28,620 nt of DNA from NCBI GenBank assembly GCA_032718475.1, contig JAUCBJ010004808.1, forward strand, positions 1-28,620, in the 5' to 3' direction. This document shows positions 27,867 to 28,620 of this stretch, one piece after another. Under the pieces are notes generated by a model, which saw only the letters and a program-made list of their open reading frames with translations, searched no databases and was not told the DNA's origin. Made by a program: the position numbers and the translations under genes. How positions within the stretch are numbered: position 1 is the stretch's first letter; each line of letters starts with the position of its first letter. The DNA is from Nemertoderma westbladi. Taxonomy: Eukaryota; Xenacoelomorpha; Nemertodermatida; Nemertodermatidae.

Positions 27867-28620
27867 ATGGATGATCGTGATCCCTTATACAGTTTCAGTG
27901 AGGGGGAAACAGCTGAAGAAGAAGTCTCAGAGTTCCTCGAGGATTCTAACTTAAATGAAACGGTAAGTGGCTCTGTAGATTTATCTTTGATTAGTCCCAA
28001 TAGCCGTCGGAGGGCCCCTGACTCTATTGGTACTAACCAAAGGGACGCAGTACCGCAAATCGCGCTGTCTTCCAGCAGTACCAGCTTCAAACGAATATTA
28101 GGAGGACATAAATCAGCATTTACAAAAAATTATAATATTTTTCTAGCTGGTAGATCGAAATTTAGTAAAGAAGAGCTAAATAAGTTATATTGTGAGTGTA
28201 CACAACAAAAATTAGAGATACAGGAAATTTATTCCACAGTCCTCCAATATTTGAGGCAGCAACACGCACGCGAGGAAGCTGATAAGGTATTTAACGAATC
28301 AGTTTCGCTCATAGCTTCTATGGAAAACAAGATAGCCTCAATGCGTGACGCCATAGGTAGTTATGATACGCCAGTGACTTCACGTGTTGACCAAAGGCAT
28401 CCAAATGTAATTAATCAACCAGCGCAATTAACTGGTGTTGGTTCTGGGGATGAATTTTTAACTCCTCCCCCTGTCACTAGAGGTACAGTTACATTTCGAG
28501 CGGAAAATTTACCGATTGTACCCCTTTCTGGTAACTCAAACGGAGGATCTTCTTTGTCCTCTAAGGATACCAGAATCTCTAGAACCTCTCAATTATCAGC
28601 TGCTAAACGCCGAACTTTAC
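27867..28620 (+). CDS. Gag-like protein, N-terminal 251 residues, open at the right edge
   Basis: An ATG at 27867 (MDDRDPLYSFSEG) opens a frame of 251 codons that has no stop before the window ends. The N-terminus is acidic and Ser-rich. A segment around residues 85-160 contains GGHKSAFTKNYNIF and ELNKLYCECTQQKLEIQEIY, a helical, coiled-coil-like layout resembling the N-terminal gag region of BEL/Pao elements. Its place, 325 bp after a probable LTR, supports gag. No zinc knuckle or protease is reached. I see no clear similarity to the gag at 6589. Confidence 0.6.
   Translation, partial: MDDRDPLYSFSEGETAEEEVSEFLEDSNLNETVSGSVDLSLISPNSRRRAPDSIGTNQRDAVPQIALSSSSTSFKRILGGHKSAFTKNYNIFLAGRSKFSKEELNKLYCECTQQKLEIQEIYSTVLQYLRQQHAREEADKVFNESVSLIASMENKIASMRDAIGSYDTPVTSRVDQRHPNVINQPAQLTGVGSGDEFLTPPPVTRGTVTFRAENLPIVPLSGNSNGGSSLSSKDTRISRTSQLSAAKRRTL

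Larger units (their letters stand above)
27103..28620 (+). mobile_element. Partial LTR retrotransposon at the right edge
   Basis: A probable LTR of 440 bp (27103-27542), a leader with hairpins, and an open gag-like frame from 27867 to the edge. It interrupts the LINE at about 27100. The right part, including any pol gene and the second LTR, is outside the window, so the call rests on one LTR-like sequence and the gag-like frame. Confidence 0.6.

Overview
This window is a graveyard of nested transposable elements from the nuclear genome of an invertebrate animal. BEL/Pao-type gag-protease genes (a superfamily known only from metazoans), a Penelope-like element with a GIY-YIG endonuclease, two non-LTR retrotransposons (LINEs), a tRNA-derived SINE and an AT-rich background with frequent ACCGGT and TAGGCCTA motifs all point that way. 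A crustacean or another aquatic invertebrate would fit, but the sequence does not prove the lineage. I found no convincing single-copy host gene.

Layout. (1) 144-17134: a decayed LINE on the + strand. It has ORF1 (1068-1770, frameshifted), ORF2 endonuclease (about 1772-3394, frameshifted, one stop) and ORF2 reverse transcriptase (15634-17134, frameshifted near its end). (2) Its ORF2 is split by a 12.2-kb LTR element at 3395-15633, flanked by the 5-bp target duplication GATGC and by two nearly identical LTRs of about 1.23 kb. That element encodes one intact 1552-residue gag-protease protein. Reverse transcriptase, RNase H and integrase are missing, but the protein ends in a remnant of the linker that lies between RNase H and integrase in BEL/Pao pol. 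It therefore looks like a non-autonomous deletion derivative. Downstream it carries an extra, frame-broken gene for a protein with three zinc knuckles that I cannot identify. (3) The sequence just before the LINE ORF1 (144-about 1060) is a diverged relative of the LTR of the nested element, beginning at the same TGTAAAAGC. The LINE either uses an LTR-derived 5' UTR/promoter or landed beside an old LTR.

(4) 17135-21866: the LINE 3' UTR, a hAT-like terminus with poly-C, a foldback repeat, short tandem repeats, a tRNA-Glu-like SINE (minus strand) and two minisatellites. (5) 21867-24780: a young Penelope-like element on the minus strand with an intact RT plus GIY-YIG reading frame, about 630-bp inverted arms of about 99% identity and a 14-bp candidate target duplication. 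(6) 24832-25180: a second copy of the SINE and minisatellite modules. (7) 25181-27100: a second, 5'-interrupted LINE on the minus strand, RT only, broken by two frameshifts. (8) 27103-28620: the left LTR and the start of the gag-like gene of another LTR element, running off the right edge.

How the parts work together: each element is a separate selfish unit. The youngest are the nested BEL-like element and the Penelope element, judged by their near-identical repeats and intact main reading frames. With no polymerase of its own, the BEL-like element would need reverse transcriptase and integrase supplied by a relative. The partial element at the right edge could be of a related kind, but its pol lies outside the window.
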